64,000 nt of DNA, taken from contig JABAKD010000016.1 of the NCBI GenBank assembly GCA_012845835.1, positions 19,336,696 through 19,400,695 on the forward strand, given 5' to 3'. Below the pieces are notes generated by a model. The model saw only the letters and a program-made list of their open reading frames with translations, was not told the DNA's origin and did not search any database. Position 1 is the stretch's first letter. Each line of letters begins with the position of its first letter. This document shows positions 46,102 to 58,010 of this stretch, piece by piece. The position numbers and the translations under genes were made by a program. The stretch is from Undaria pinnatifida (Eukaryota; Sar; Phaeophyceae; Laminariales; Alariaceae).

Positions 46102-49090
46102 GCGACCTACCGCGGCGGCCAAACGAGAGACCGAGTGGTCCGAACAGCGCTGGCCGAATTCCGCGACATATGCGACCGAATATCGACCGAATGCTCTGGT
46201 ATGAGTGCGGCGGCGGACACCCTTACGTTCCACCGACCCAGTGACCTCCCGCGCTGTTTCGGTGCCGACGCCCTCGCGGCTACTGCTGGTTTTGCTGCCG
46301 CTACTGCTACTGCCGCGCCTACTGCCAATGGTACTGCTGCTACTGCTACGGTCACTACCGCAACTGCTGCTGCTTCTGCTGCTGCAACTGCTGCTGCTCC
46401 TAGTGCTCCTGCTTCTGCTGTTGCTACGGCTGCTACCGCTTCTGCTGCTGCTACTACTGCTGCTGTCACCGCTACTGCTGCTTCTACTGCTGCTGCTGAT
46501 ACTGCTACTGCTGCTGCCCCTGATACTGCAACTACTGCAACTGCTGCTGTCTCCCCTCCTGCCCCCTCGGACGAGGGCGGCGAGGACCCCCCCGCCGCCT
46601 CCGCTGCCGTCACCAGCAACAACGAAAACAGTGAGTTGCGGCGGGCAGTCAATCCGATATCGGCCTCCCCGGCCCGGAAAGCCCCCCCTCCCCAGGCCGA
46701 ACGTGCACTAAACGCGTCCCGCGCGCACCACGAAAGTGATGGCAGCACAGAAACAGCTGGCGGATCGAGAGAGAGCCGTCCCGTGGACGTGGTCGTCGTT
46801 GTCGGGGATAATCAAGAATATAAGGAAGAGGAGGAGGAGAAGCTGGGCGGGGGGGCGGAACACCGTAGACAGCACGATGGAATTTTCGGCCGTGGCGGCG
46901 GAAGAGGTGGTGATGGAGGAGGAGGAGGTGATGGTGGTGGAGGAGAAAGAGAAAGAGTAGGAGACGGAGGTGGAGAATATGGGGAAGAAGGAGAATGTCT
47001 CTTCACGTACAGCGACGGGGAGTTAGAGGACAGCTTAGCGGCGGCGTCGTCGTCGACAGGAGGGGACGGCGCCGCTGCCCTTCTTTCAGCCCCTCTACCC
47101 CTCGCCTTCCCTGCATCGAACACCGCCGATCGTTTCGTTTCAACAACGGCCGCACGGGACCAACACCATTCCCATCACTACCACCGCCGCCACGGCAGCG
47201 GTGGTGATGGAAGCGGTGGGGAACTACAGCAACAACAAGGAAAGGGCGGTAGGGGTGGAAACGCCCGAGATGACAACGGTCGCGGGGTGGGCGATCTCTC
47301 GCGCCCGCCCGCCGCTGCCTCCTCCGACTCAGAACGAGAGCGCCTCCCAAGCGCTAAAGGCGTTGGTATTTCCGACGTTACCGTCGTACCAAGCGTGTCC
47401 GGCGTGCCCAGCGTGTCGGGCGTGTCCGGCGTTTCTGGCTTATCGTCGCGGAAAACGTCGTTGTCGCCGCCGCCCGTCGCTGCCGACGGAAACCCTCCTG
47501 TTAGCGGTGACCGCTACCCCGATGAAGCGCTTCATGTTGCCGAGGATGGCATGTTGGACCGGGTCGCCCGCGAGCGCCTGCCTGAGACTCAAGAGGCGCA
47601 GGAGACGCCGGAGTTGCTGGGTGGTGATGTCCGCCAAGATAGGGACGAGCAGGGCGGGAGAGGACGGGCCACCCAGGGTGTGGAGAGGGCGGAGGTGGCG
47701 GTGGATATGGCTGTGTCGTCGTCGTCGTCGTCAAGCGGTGAGCAGGGGGCTAGTAAGAGCGTTCGCTTTCCTCTTCTTGCTGCTTCTGACGTCACCACCT
47801 CTACCACTAGCGTTACTACCAGTGCTAGCGCCACCGCTACCGCCGCCGCCTCGTACGGCATCCCCTCCGCGGTGCTGAACGACGGCGAGCTGTACGACGG
47901 CGGTGACAACGGTGGTAGCCTGTGGGAATTTCACGATGGCCCCCGCATGGCGCTGTCATCGTCGTTCGCCAGCAGCTGTGAGACAACACCGTTGAAGGGA
48001 GAGGCCATTTCAGCCGCCGCCGTCATTGCCGCCGCCACCGCCACCTATACCACCGATCCCGTCGCTCTCGGAAGCGACTACCCTGATGCAGCCGAAGGCG
48101 TTATAGATGCCTCGGGAGCGGTTAGGGAGTGCCGGGGGACACCAGCGCTAGATGGGGTGTCCTATAAACTCAATAGTGGCGGAGGGTGGGGGTTTGGGGA
48201 AGACGCGGCCGGAATCGCCCGCGATCTCCCGAAAAAATGGGGGCCGCTGTACCGCAACGACGACGTGGAGGGGGGCTTGGAAGGACGCGCAGGACCACGC
48301 GCCTCGACTGTGGCTGTGGTCGCGGCAGTTGACGATAATGTCTACTTGGATCGAGAAAGATCCACCAAAATCGCGGATGCGAGTTCGTCGGAGCTGGAGG
48401 AGGAGCTACGCAGGATTCGTGAAGCGCTGGCCAACCGTGTGCGGGTGGGTGTGTAGAGTGGAGTGGCGTGGGATGGGGTGGGGTGGGGTGTAGTGGGTGG
48501 GTGCTTGGGTGAGGGGTTGTGGGTGGGTGGCTGGGTGCGTACGTGGCTGGGTCGAAAACCATGTGCCCGGTTGTTATTTTCGGCTGTTGTGGCGATTATC
48601 CGTTTTCGTAAGTGTCTTAGATCTTTCCTATGGGCGTATCCATTGAGGGTAGTGTTAATGCGTATGTACCTGACACCGGTACTTTTTTGTCTGCTGTTAC
48701 TCCAACACAGCACCAACACGAGTGGCTGAGGGTGCGGTCTTTTCGACACGCACGCGGCGTTGATGCCATCGTGTCCCGTGGCTTTCCTTGCCACCAACGC
48801 TGTTATCGCGGCCATTGTTTGCACCTACCCCAGAAACCATTTTTGGACTTTGAAAGTGTCGCGCGGTTGCGACGGTCGCTGTTTATACCGACACGTTCGT
48901 AAATTTTCTCACGGCATGCCTTCCCTGTCTCCTCGTATGCGGGTGTCATGTCCCACTCTTTTGCATTTCTTTGCTTTCTTGCATGATTTATTTGCAGTAC
49001 CTGCAGCAGTCCCGGAAGCGAGAAGAGATCGGGGATGCGTCAGAACGAGATCCTTGTGACGTAGCGCGGCGGCTATTGGAGAGACGATGA
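46102..49090 (+). CDS. Low-complexity protein with C-terminal coiled coil, function unknown
   Basis: Exon 46102-48444 (acceptor GGCAG before 46102, donor GTGGGT after 48444) joins in phase to 48998-49090 ending TGA; about 811 residues from the acceptor. No ATG precedes the first conserved-looking stretch (ALAEFRDICDRISTEC), so an upstream start exon is probably missing; the first in-frame ATG is at 46201. Order of the protein: short ordered start; Ala/Thr tract encoded by GCT/ACT repeats (~46265-46550); Ser/Glu/Gly-rich middle with GGGGDGGGG; V-P-S-V-S-G repeats; Ser-rich part; then SELEEELRRIREALANRVRY and LQQSRKREE, a charged coiled coil made only by splicing; end ARRLLERR. I recognise no family. 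It diverges from the transporter gene. The antisense open frame is composition shadow. Confidence 0.6.
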
Positions 49091-52000
49091 CACCCGGCAC
49101 TAGATCGTGCCCACCCGCAGCCAGGCCAAACATACTGAAGTACGCATTGGCTGGTACGTAGTGTTCTTTTGACTCGGTCCAGCTTCGACAAAATGGTTGA
49201 TAGTCCATACTAGCTTAACACTCCGAGAAGTTTCCCACACGGTCGAGGCTAGGGTTAGGACTGAGGTTACGGTTGATTAGTCAATACCTGGTGTATTTTC
49301 GGCCATTTTGTCGAAACTTGGCCTATGAGGAGAGATGGAAAAATCTGCGGCCACCTTTCGTCTCTTTTTAAATACGGCAAGGAGTATATTCTGTATATAG
49401 TGATGGTCAGTGCGCATCTCGTATAATGATATCGTCAATTTTCTTCCTGTTTGTCTCGGCAGTTTTTAACGAATGTTAACATTTATTTGTTTTGGGCGGC
49501 TTTGATGGTTGGGTGTTGTTTATATTCCTCATCAAACCCATCGCCAGGTAATTGGGCGCAGTCTTTCGGTTTCTCCCTCCCTTCCCCTGGCAGCCTGGTG
49601 GTCCCTCAGGGCTATGGTTTATACCTGTGGACTCGGCGCGAAATCGCGACCTGGGTGGTCACATAGATGGAGAGTATTATTATATTGGAGTGCATGTATT
49701 CCCCGTGCGTGTTCTGTTCGTGCAGATGTATGTATTCCTTTAGGTGCCCTCTCTGAGGGTAGTGTGTTGGGCTGTTGTTGGGCGGGGATCACTTGTGGAG
49801 AAAAGTGCACCGTCTATCTCGTGGTGCCTTGTTTATTCCATCGCTTGATGTTGTTTGAAAAGCGGCGTTGCGGTGAAGTCAACGCTAACGGCAAAGTCGT
49901 CCCCCCTTTTTCCGTTTTTGGAATGATATTATGTGGTGATCATCCTTCTATCATCGTGTGATCTACATCTCCAGCCATTCAGTCAAGGCCAGCTATTGTG
50001 AGGATGTGAGAACGTGCGTACGTAGCTATTCATGTGGGGATAAGCTTCTTGTAGGCGAAGAAAATTGTTCGGGGGCCTATTATATTTGTAGGCGTTATTT
50101 ATGAGGGGTTGTGTAGGGTTTGAATCAGGCGAACACCGCCCATTTCATCCCCCTTGTGTTTTCCCACCCCTCTTTCTCTGTCTTTTTAGAGCGTCCCTCG
50201 TTCCTGGAGAGAATCAACAAAGGAAGGAAGACGTCCACGTACTAAGAAGACCGCACCCCCCGCCAACCCAGTTTTGGTGGTGGTGAAAACACACTTTGCC
50301 GCACCTGCCTCGACGAACTCGCAAGGACTTACAGCGGAACCAGTTCAAGAAGACTGGTCTGCTATTTGTGCGTGCACGGGATCCGTCGGGACTGGCATTG
50401 GTGCCGTGTACGTTGAGAAGTGTGGTGGACAAACGTGGCCCCAAAAAACTTGAATTATACACAAACGTACACGCAAACACACACAAACAGAGAAAATCGT
50501 TCAAGGCACCCTACCCTCGCATGCATTCCGATATGAACAGGCTTTCTTTTCTTGGAAAACCAAGAAAAACGGGCAGCGCTGCGCGCTTCACGCGCCTCAT
50601 TACAAAAGGATATCAAACTACACGATATATATGTCTCTCATTTCGTATCTGCTCCCGTATCAACGTCAAGCGAGATAAGGTTTGGCCCAATACAATACGC
50701 GAATGAAATCGGGATTTTCTGCGACTTTTTACGGGGTTGCACAAGCGACAAAAAGGTGGGTATGTAGGCAAGTTGAGCGATTCTTCGACCATTGTGCGCG
50801 CCAAATACGCACTGTTTTTCCCTCATTTCAGTTTTTTTTCGATGGTTAAGCTCAAGTTAACAACCTCAGTTATATGTACCGGGTATATGTATGTCGTTTT
50901 TCTTTGAACACGTCCTTTTTCTTTGAAATTGTGATTGAAACTCAGAGGCCCTGAATCCTGAAAATATAAATCGCTCCAACTCGACAATTTATATTGCGTT
51001 TGGTGTTCTATTGTTTCTCATCCCCATTGTGGGCGTGCTTGCTCGGCACGTCGGCACGTCCACCTGGTCTAGGCTCAGAATTGCTTTTTATGCGACGTAT
51101 ACCAAGGGAAACCGGGGGGGTGGGGGAAGGGGAGCAGCCGTGCTGATACTGCATCTGTATGTGGATGAATGAGGTGAGGACACGACGTGTGTGTATGAAA
51201 ATACGTGGGAGTGTGGTGAGCTTACTTAATCTTTATATTTTTCCCATCCGCCGAGAAGATATATAAAAAAACGGGCAGATCGTGTGGCAAGGTACCAGTT
51301 CGGCTAATTAAGTGGAGCGTGTGCTATAGCCCTGAACCCTCTACAGCGAACGTGGTAGTTTCTGCGTTGTTTGTTTGTTTTCGTTGAGTTCAACGGGGGG
51401 AGCGCGAAAGCGACAGCAGTAATGACTTGCTGTCGTCCTTTCTTTTTATTTTCTTCTTTTTGTTTGCTCCCTTATCTCCCTTCCCACCGGCCTTATGCCG
51501 GTATCTTCTTCCTCCTCTTCTTCGTGCTGTTTTTGTCCGTAAAACAGCAGCAGTTATCTTCTTCGTGTTGTTTTGCCCGTGCAACAGGTAGGAGGTATTA
51601 CGGAGTATTATTATCTGTTCCTCTTTAGCACAATATTATGGTGTTCCTCTGTCTGGCAAAATTGCAGCCTTTCCTTTCCTTCCGATCTTCTTGCACCACA
51701 TTGTTTTGTTGTGTTCTTGTACCCGGTACGCGTGCACTTGCTTTACCCTGATGGATTGGTGCTGTTTGGTTTAATCCATGTTTCACAGTCTGTGACCATA
51801 TAATTTATTTGTGTATCTCTATAGCTAGGATGAATCAGCTCGGACTCTGGGTGTTGTACTGATGTTGTCGTTTGGCAGAAAAAACGGTTTAATGTACCTG
51901 GTAAAGATTATACACACACATTAGTCTACAACAACAGCAGCTAGCTCACCTATTTTTGTGCGATTAAAAGTGGCCGGATTGCGGTCGCGTTCCAAGTTTT

Positions 52001-52730
52001 GCCCTCCTATTCGAGTACAAGTACTTGCACTATAATGTTGTACAAGTACTTAGTCATGAGAGGAAACCCGAGTTACGCGAAAATAATTGCGAGCTTTATT
52101 GGGTCAAATACTACTAGATAAAGCGAGATGTATACGGCAATCAACATATAAAATCAGCATGTACGTCGTCTTCTTTCACTGAATCTGAATCTACTCTTCT
52201 ATCTATCTACCTCGCACGAGTACGCTTCAGTACGAGTAGTGAATAGGTTCGGCACTACTAACAACAGTCGGCACGATCTTTCTCCCAACTCAGATATGCC
52301 TCTTCATTACCAATGTTCATTTCCTACTCTTCCGCGAGAAGGGAGTTCCGCATGTTCCAGTTGGCGTAATCCGTGATCCGGAAGATCTATACTAATGTAT
52401 GCAAAGCTGGCGAACGCGAAAAATTGGCCAGGTTACGCTGCACCACCTGCATCGAAAAGGCTGATTCGAGAGTTTGCCCCGGGACTCCTGTGTAGAGGGC
52501 CTGCTGTGCAAGCGCATAGGCAATTTCCCACGGATTTCACGTGGCAGAAGCGGACGAGGACGCAAAGATACCGCAGCACAAAACGACACAAAAAACAACA
52601 AAAAAACTGGTGACCGGTGCTTCGTCGTATGGTATCACATATCGTACCAGGTACATGGTACAACATCAAAGCAGAGCAGCAGTATCATAAACCGTACCTG
52701 GTAGACTATAGATTCGCCAACTAGGGGGAT
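49091..52730. other. No supported gene; dispersed repeat pieces
   Basis: The stretch 50690-50900 (CGAATGAAATCGGGATTTTC, GCCAAATACGCACTGTTTTT) is found inverted and diverged at about 61650-61880. The stretch 51700-51880 (TTGTTGTGTTCTTGTACCC, CACAGTCTGTG, TAGGATGA.TCAGC) is found directly at 62780-62960. Otherwise AT-richer single-copy-looking DNA without exons I can defend. Confidence 0.5.
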
Positions 52731-52808
52731 ATGTCCGAGCGAAAGACAGAGGGCAAGGATCATAAGGAGGACGGCGATGAGGACGATCTTGAGGAGCCCG
52801 ACCTCAAG
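52731..52808 (+). CDS. Possible single start exon, acidic peptide
   Basis: ATG followed by 25 codons encoding MSERKTEGKDHKEDGDEDDL, then a short tail, ending at AAG before GTACGA, a fair donor. No partner exon was found. The same DNA on the minus strand reads a hydrophobic helix (LLKIVLIAVLLMILALCLSL) that is equally plausible as a membrane segment, so the coding strand is undecided. Treat as a hint only. Confidence 0.25.
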
Positions 52809-52964
52809 GTACGAGAAAGCTTGTGGGTTGGGGGGAAACGCACTACTACTACTACTGCAGTTGACGTAATTGTTGGTTCGCTGTACTTTTACGTTGTACA
52901 GCAGTATTAATAGTAGACTGCTGTATGTACCTACAACAGCAGTACCAATTCGTATATAATACAA

Positions 52965-53661
52965 GGGCTCCGCATGGATGTCGGCATTCGCGGCTATCGC
53001 CGGCACCCATGCCTTGGATAGGGCAGAGCAGCATGTCGAATTGTTCGATCCAATACTTGATAGAATAAAATAAGTCACCACACACAATCACAGTCTCTAC
53101 GCGTACAGTATGTAAGGTAGTATGCCAAGAGTTCGATATAGACGAACAATCATAACAATGGACTACTTGCTACCGTTTTTTAGGTGAATCCGATTCCGAG
53201 CTTCTTCATCAGCATATCAGATTTCGATCGGATAAATCCGAGCACACGCCGACTGACCCTTTTGTCTGGCGACGAAACGTGTCGAGTGCGCTTCGTATGA
53301 TGTTTTACTCAATAAAGCATCCGAGGCCAGCAAGGTGACTGACCATGTCTGCTGCGTGTTCTCTTCGTAGCCAACGAGAGGCGCGCACTGAGCCAGCTTC
53401 TGGAATATACCATGCATGATACGATATTAGTAGATCATCTGGATCCGAGCCTCCCAGATCGCCTGTCTGTGTGTTGTCTGATCGTTGGGAGACGTGCTGT
53501 CGGAGTTCCAGGAGCGAAACACGGTGGTATCGCTGCCTTCTTTATTCAACTCCTCGAATGCTATTGCAATGCTGCTGCTTGTTGCTAGCTGTAGATCGCT
53601 CACCTCTAGTAGATACAGTACGTGACTACAGCGCTTACGATTTTGACAGTTAAGAATATTT
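52965..53661 (+). repeat. Left part (A) of a composite repeat split by the hAT element
   Basis: From ATACAAGGGCTCCGCATGG to GTTAAGAATATTT it parallels 59858-60655 throughout (GATCGGATAAATCCGAGC, GGCGCGCACTGAGCCAGCTT, GATCCGAG.CTCCCAGA, CAACTCCTCGAATGCTATT). Identity is about 75-80% by eye. The matching right part resumes at 56768. Confidence 0.82.
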
Positions 53662-53667
53662 CACACC

Positions 53668-54235
53668 CCGGACAGCTCATGAGCTAGCTCATCCATCGTG
53701 TATAGCTCACGCGCTCGAAACATGTGCAGATGAGCTATCACCTATAGCTCAAGCATTGAAAACATGTGCATATCATGTAGCACCTATAGCTTATCCAGGG
53801 CCAAATGAGCTAGCTCGTGTAGCTCGTATAGCTCATCCCGGGCAAACATGTGCGGATGAGCTATCGGCTATAGCTCACCCTTCCAAAACATGTGCAGATG
53901 AGCTATCGCCTATAATAGCTCAAGCCGGGGAAACATGTGCAGCTCATGTAGCTCATATAGCTCATTCCAGGACAAATAAGCTAGCTCATGTAGCTCTTAT
54001 AGCTCGCCTTGGTGAAATATGTGCGGATGAGTTATCCTGTATAGCTCAAGCTTTGAAAATATGTGCAGATGAGCTATCGTCTATAGCTCAAGCCGCCAAA
54101 ACATGCGCAGGTGAGCTATCCTCTATAGCTCAAGCGTTCAAAACGTATGCAGATGAGTTATCCTCTATATATAGCTCACCCCATGAGCTAGCTCATGTAC
54201 GTAGCTCATTGTAGTTCAGGGCAAAACATGCAGGA
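53668..54235. repeat. hAT left subterminal array, AGCTCA motif
   Basis: About 14 units of 30-45 bp, typically AAAACATGTGCAGATGAGCT then ATCGTCTATAGCTCAAGC. Each unit has mirrored TGAGCTA/TAGCTCA pairs. In hAT elements such as Ac/Ds, subterminal repeats are transposase binding sites; here the AGCTCA palindrome is the obvious candidate. Confidence 0.88.
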
Positions 54236-54404
54236 GCTTAGATGTGTAGATGAACAAACCTGGCCTCCGGGACGAGTGCGAATGTAGGATATACAGCTAA
54301 TCACCCAGGCGAAGCTTCAACGTTGGTACGTGCGACAGTATCGCACCCCCTTTCAACGTCAAAAAAAGTGTACCTGGTATGCTGCTGTGGCTGATATTAA
54401 TACC

Positions 54405-55190
54405 TGGTTGTAATGGAGTGCCCTCCGTAGAAGGATAGTTTATGGATTCGACGTGAAACCATGTCATGGTTGAGGTGAAACCACGTGACATTAGATGTCA
54501 CATTTACGTCAAGGCCATCATAGATGGACGATAATGTAGTGACGATGATGGGACAAGTAGGACGCCCCACATCTCACTACCTGCTCTACCTGCTTTACCC
54601 TGTTTTACCCTGCTCTACCCTGCGCTACCCTGCAACCCTATTCTGTCTGTCATTTAGTATTCAACGTAGGGAAATATTGCATATAAGCTTTTGAGTCTAT
54701 CCAGCGAGCCATGAGGAGAGACCAATAAAGACACTGGAATCAATGAGGATGCTGCTGTGGCTAATATTAATACCTGGTTGTAATGGACTGCATCTCGTAG
54801 AAGGATAGTTTACAGATGCGACGTGAAACCATGTCATGGTTGAGGTGAAATCACGTGACATTAGATGTCACATTCACGTCAAGGCCATCATAGACGGGCG
54901 ATAATGTAGGTGACGATGATGGGACAAGTAGGACGCCCCACATCTCACTACCTGCTCTACCTGCTCTACGTGCTCTACCCTGTTTTACCCTGCTCTACCC
55001 TGCGCTACCCTGCAGCCCTATTCTGTCTGCCTTCTAGTATCCAACGTATGGAAATATTGCATATAAGCTTTTGGGTCTATCCAGCGAGCCATGAGGAGAG
55101 ACCAATAAAGACACTGGAATCAATGAGGAGCACGCTTCCCAACACCGACCAACCACGCATCCCCCACGCGGAGTACCACTACCATTGTCG
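54405..55190 (+). repeat. Two tandem copies of the 370 bp repeat
   Basis: Units start at GCTGCTGTGGCT.ATATTAATAC (about 54380 and 54750). They share TTCGACGTGAAACCATGTCA, CATCATAGA.GG.CGATAATG and GCCCCACATCTCACTACCTG. The first unit breaks at CAATGAGGA, where the second begins; the second ends ACCACGCATCCCCCACGCGG. Same family as 28995-29362 and 30928-31312. Confidence 0.85.
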
Positions 55191-55550
55191 TCGTAGGCAG
55201 GACACGAACCTGCGCGTGAAATCACACACTACATGACATATTGATATTAAGACCGTACGTCCTACGCATATCACAGCATTGGCATTTAACTACATTGAAC
55301 GCATAACAACAGCAGTAGTAGTCATTGCGGCCATATTGACAAACAGCAGCAGCATTTGAAATCCGTGCATCCCCATCCCTCCAACACGGCTTCGCGTAGC
55401 CTACTACAAGGTGCAAAAAAAACAACGCAAGAGGCAGAAAGAAAAAAATAATCTGCATCGCCCAAGAAAAAGCAAAAACGAGACGAACAATCAGAAGCAC
55501 AACAACAACACAGAAGATCTACCGCTGCCCCCCATTTATCCCCAAGGCTT

Positions 55551-55990
55551 CTAGTCCGAGCCTTCCTCTGCGCAGTCGCCGCAGCCGGCGTTAACGCCCT
55601 CTTCGCCCGCAGACGCCGTTTCCCCTGCGTACTCATCGTAGTGGGCGTCCACGCCCGCTTTGCCCGCAGACCCCGCCTCGCCCGCAGAAAGGGCGGCCAC
55701 CTCCGCCTTCGGGTGGGAGAGACGGCGAGGTACCGCCTGGAGCGCCTGCTCACAGTTGAGAGAGCCGGCACTTCAATGGGAGTGTGTTCGATGTTTCCGT
55801 TGAAGAACATGACCATCTCCGCGTAAGCCGCGGATAGGCTGCTCCGGGTACCCGTAGTGAGACGCCCGACCGTGCTAAAGTCCCTCTCCAGGACGGCAGA
55901 AGACGCCGACGCAGAGAGCAGTACGCGGGCCACGCGGGCCATGTTCGAGTAGATCAGCTGGCTGCCCCTCGTTGGCCCAAAACGAGATCA
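55551..55990 (-). pseudogene. hAT transposase C-terminal remnant
   Basis: On the minus strand ARVARVLLSASASSAVLERD, followed by FSTVGRLTTGTRSSLS and EMVMFFNGN, is the hAT dimerisation domain (family pattern: LSIPASSA.SER.FS..GR....R..L). The preceding SFWANEG block lies in another frame just upstream. After FNGNIEHTPIEVPALS the reading again has to change frame, to an acidic tail (EVAALSAGEAGSAG...CAEEGSD, stop). So at least two frame breaks are present, and the catalytic DDE part is missing. Not functional; it explains the host element's class. Described as found. Confidence 0.8.
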
Positions 55991-56279
55991 GATCATGCTA
56001 GGTGTGTTGTATGGTGTTGTATGTGTATGCGTGCGAGCTCTTGTTTGTGGGTGGCAGGTGCCTCGATTGAGTTGAGTTGAGTTAGTTGTACTTTGTCGGG
56101 TGTTGTACGGGCTTGGTTGATGGTTAGTCTATGGTTGTGCCGAAAAAACAAATCCACCGGTACTCTGTTTATCTATCTGGCGTATTAAGAACAGAAAAAG
56201 CTCCAATCTCGCATATAAAAAATGTATGGATGTTTGTGTTGTCATGGTGTGGTGTGCATGTGCTCGTACCTGTGATTTG

Positions 56280-56730
56280 TAGCAGCTCATGAGCTAGCTC
56301 ATGTAGCTCTTATAGCTCACGACCTCAAAACATGTGCAGATGAGCTATCGTCTATAGCTCAAGCGTCGAAAACATGTGCAGATGAGCTATCGTCTATAGC
56401 TCGAGCTTTGAAAACAGGTGCAGATGAGCTATCGACTATAGCTTACCCTTTGAAAACATGTGCAGATGAGCTATCAACTACCAGGTATAGCTCAAGCATT
56501 GAAAACATGCGCGGATCATGTAGCTCCTATAGCTCATCCAGGGCCAAATGAGCTATCTCATGTAGCTCGTATGGCTCATCCTGGGCAAACATGTGCGGAT
56601 GAGCCATCGGCTATAGCTCACCCTTCCAAAACATGTGCAGATGAGCTACCTTCTGTAGCTCAAGCCGGGAAAACATGTGCAGCTCATGTAGCTCCCGTAG
56701 CTCACCGGTGAGCTACCGTCGAAAAGAGCT
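56280..56730. repeat. hAT right subterminal array, AGCTCA motif
   Basis: Around 11 units of the same type as at 53668-54235 (AAAACATGTGCAGATGAGCT, ATCGTCTATAGCTCAAG), in the same orientation and not mirrored. It ends ~35 bases before the right terminus. The flank 55991-56279 shows no gene. Confidence 0.88.
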
Positions 56731-56767
56731 AGCTGGAGCTACGGCGAGCGGATCCGTCAGTGGTATG

Positions 56768-58010
56768 GAATATTTCGAGTTTTTTCAAACGAAAATAAAA
56801 AAATGTCATTTTTTGTCTGATCGCTCATTGGCCGGGATTCATACACAAAGTAGGCGTCACCCGGGCACGATAGGGTCACATGCCGGGATCGGAATCCATC
56901 CACATATCTACAACTCCGACAGCCCGGGGACGAACACGGATATCATCCGGCTTGATACCTCCCCGCACCGTGTGGAAATCCCAACCCCACCGGCCGATCT
57001 CTGATTGGCTATGGTTCGTATGTTGCGCCAGCTCCACCTCGGGAGGATGGAATCCCATCCCTGATCCAGAGGTCGTTCCATATCTCTAAAAATTCGACCA
57101 ACCGGGGAAGAAAACCGAGCTTTCTCGGTGAGGAAGCCCCAATCCCCTTGGCTAGTCGCTGATTGGTTCGAGCTCTACAGAGCCGTCCTAGGCGGATATA
57201 GGCCCATCAATGGGGGGCATTTCCGTCGCACACGGGGAAGATAGGGTCCCATCCCCGATTCATAAATCCCCCGAATCTCTACAGCTCCAAAAACGCGGGA
57301 ACAATAGCGATGACCTCCCGTGTCGACACCTCCCCGAACGGCGTGGAACGCCAACCATATTCGCCTACCGCTGATTGGCTGGGGCTCGGACATAAGGGCA
57401 GCGCCACCACGGGAGGATAGAGTCCTATGTCCGTTTCAGAAATCCTGACAAACCGGGAACGATAACTGATTTCTCCCGCGGAACGACACAGCCCCGCATG
57501 ATGGTCTGACAATAATCTATTCGCATTGGCTTATCGTTGATTGGCTGTGCAGCTCGTAGAGCCAGAGACACCCGGGGAGGATATAGGCCAGCCAATGGGG
57601 GCGGGGGGGTTCCGACGCACCCGATGAGGATATATAGGGCTCCATCCCCGTTCCAGAAATCCTTCCATACCCCATCAACTCCAACAAGTCGGGGACGAAA
57701 GCCGACTTCTCCCCGGTCGAAACCACACCGCACGGTGTGGAATCCCTAGCTAGCTGAGGTTCGTATACACCGCCAGCACCACAGAACAGGGTCCGACCCC
57801 CGGTTAAGAGATCCTTCAAGATATTTACAACGGGAAAAAAATTGGGCAACTCGCACTGCTGAATTTTTATTCGTCGTGTACTCCAACCCCGGTACGGGGA
57901 CATTTCATTTGACCCCCTGGCTCGACACCGCCCCGCACAGTGTAATCCAACCTCCTGGTATTCGATTGATCGGCTCGGCTGGGGTTCGTGGATAGTGGAA
58001 GCCACCACTC
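56768..58010 (+). repeat. Right part (D) of the split composite repeat, ~190 bp units
   Basis: Resumes the composite at GAATATTTCGAGTTTT. It is built of roughly six ~190 bp units with GGGGACGATAGGGTCCCATC, CCAGAAATCC, a CTACAACTCC.ACA.CCCGGG block, CGACACC.CCCCGCACGGTGTGGAA and CTGATTGGCT. Each unit holds a GATTGGCT (inverted CCAAT) element. Matches 60700-61330. Confidence 0.8.

Larger units (their letters stand above)
53662..56767. mobile_element. hAT-type DNA transposon, non-autonomous, 3.1 kb
   Basis: The 8 bp direct repeat GAATATTT lies at 53654-53661 and 56768-56775, the hallmark target duplication length of hAT elements. Inner ends are CACACCCCGGACAGCTC and, inverted, CATACCACTGACGGATC, matching at 12 of 17 positions. 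Both subterminal regions are dense AGCTCA-motif arrays (53668-54235, 56280-56730). The interior has two tandem copies of the 370 bp repeat and a decayed hAT transposase C-terminus on the minus strand. The related composite repeat at 59858-61330 lacks this block and reads through GAGAATTTC..GAGTTTT, giving an empty site. Confidence 0.82.

Noticed and set aside
46107-46748. Minus-strand Ala/Val-rich open frame
   Set aside because: Shadow of the GCT/ACT repeats of the plus-strand gene; no splice or domain support.
48909-49208. Minus-strand 99-codon frame
   Set aside because: Overlaps the terminal coding exon 48998-49090 of the plus-strand gene in antisense; no domain.
53668-56730. AGCTCA arrays as a CRISPR-like array
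   Set aside because: Units vary in length and sequence, have no constant spacers, lie in a eukaryotic context and sit exactly at transposon ends.
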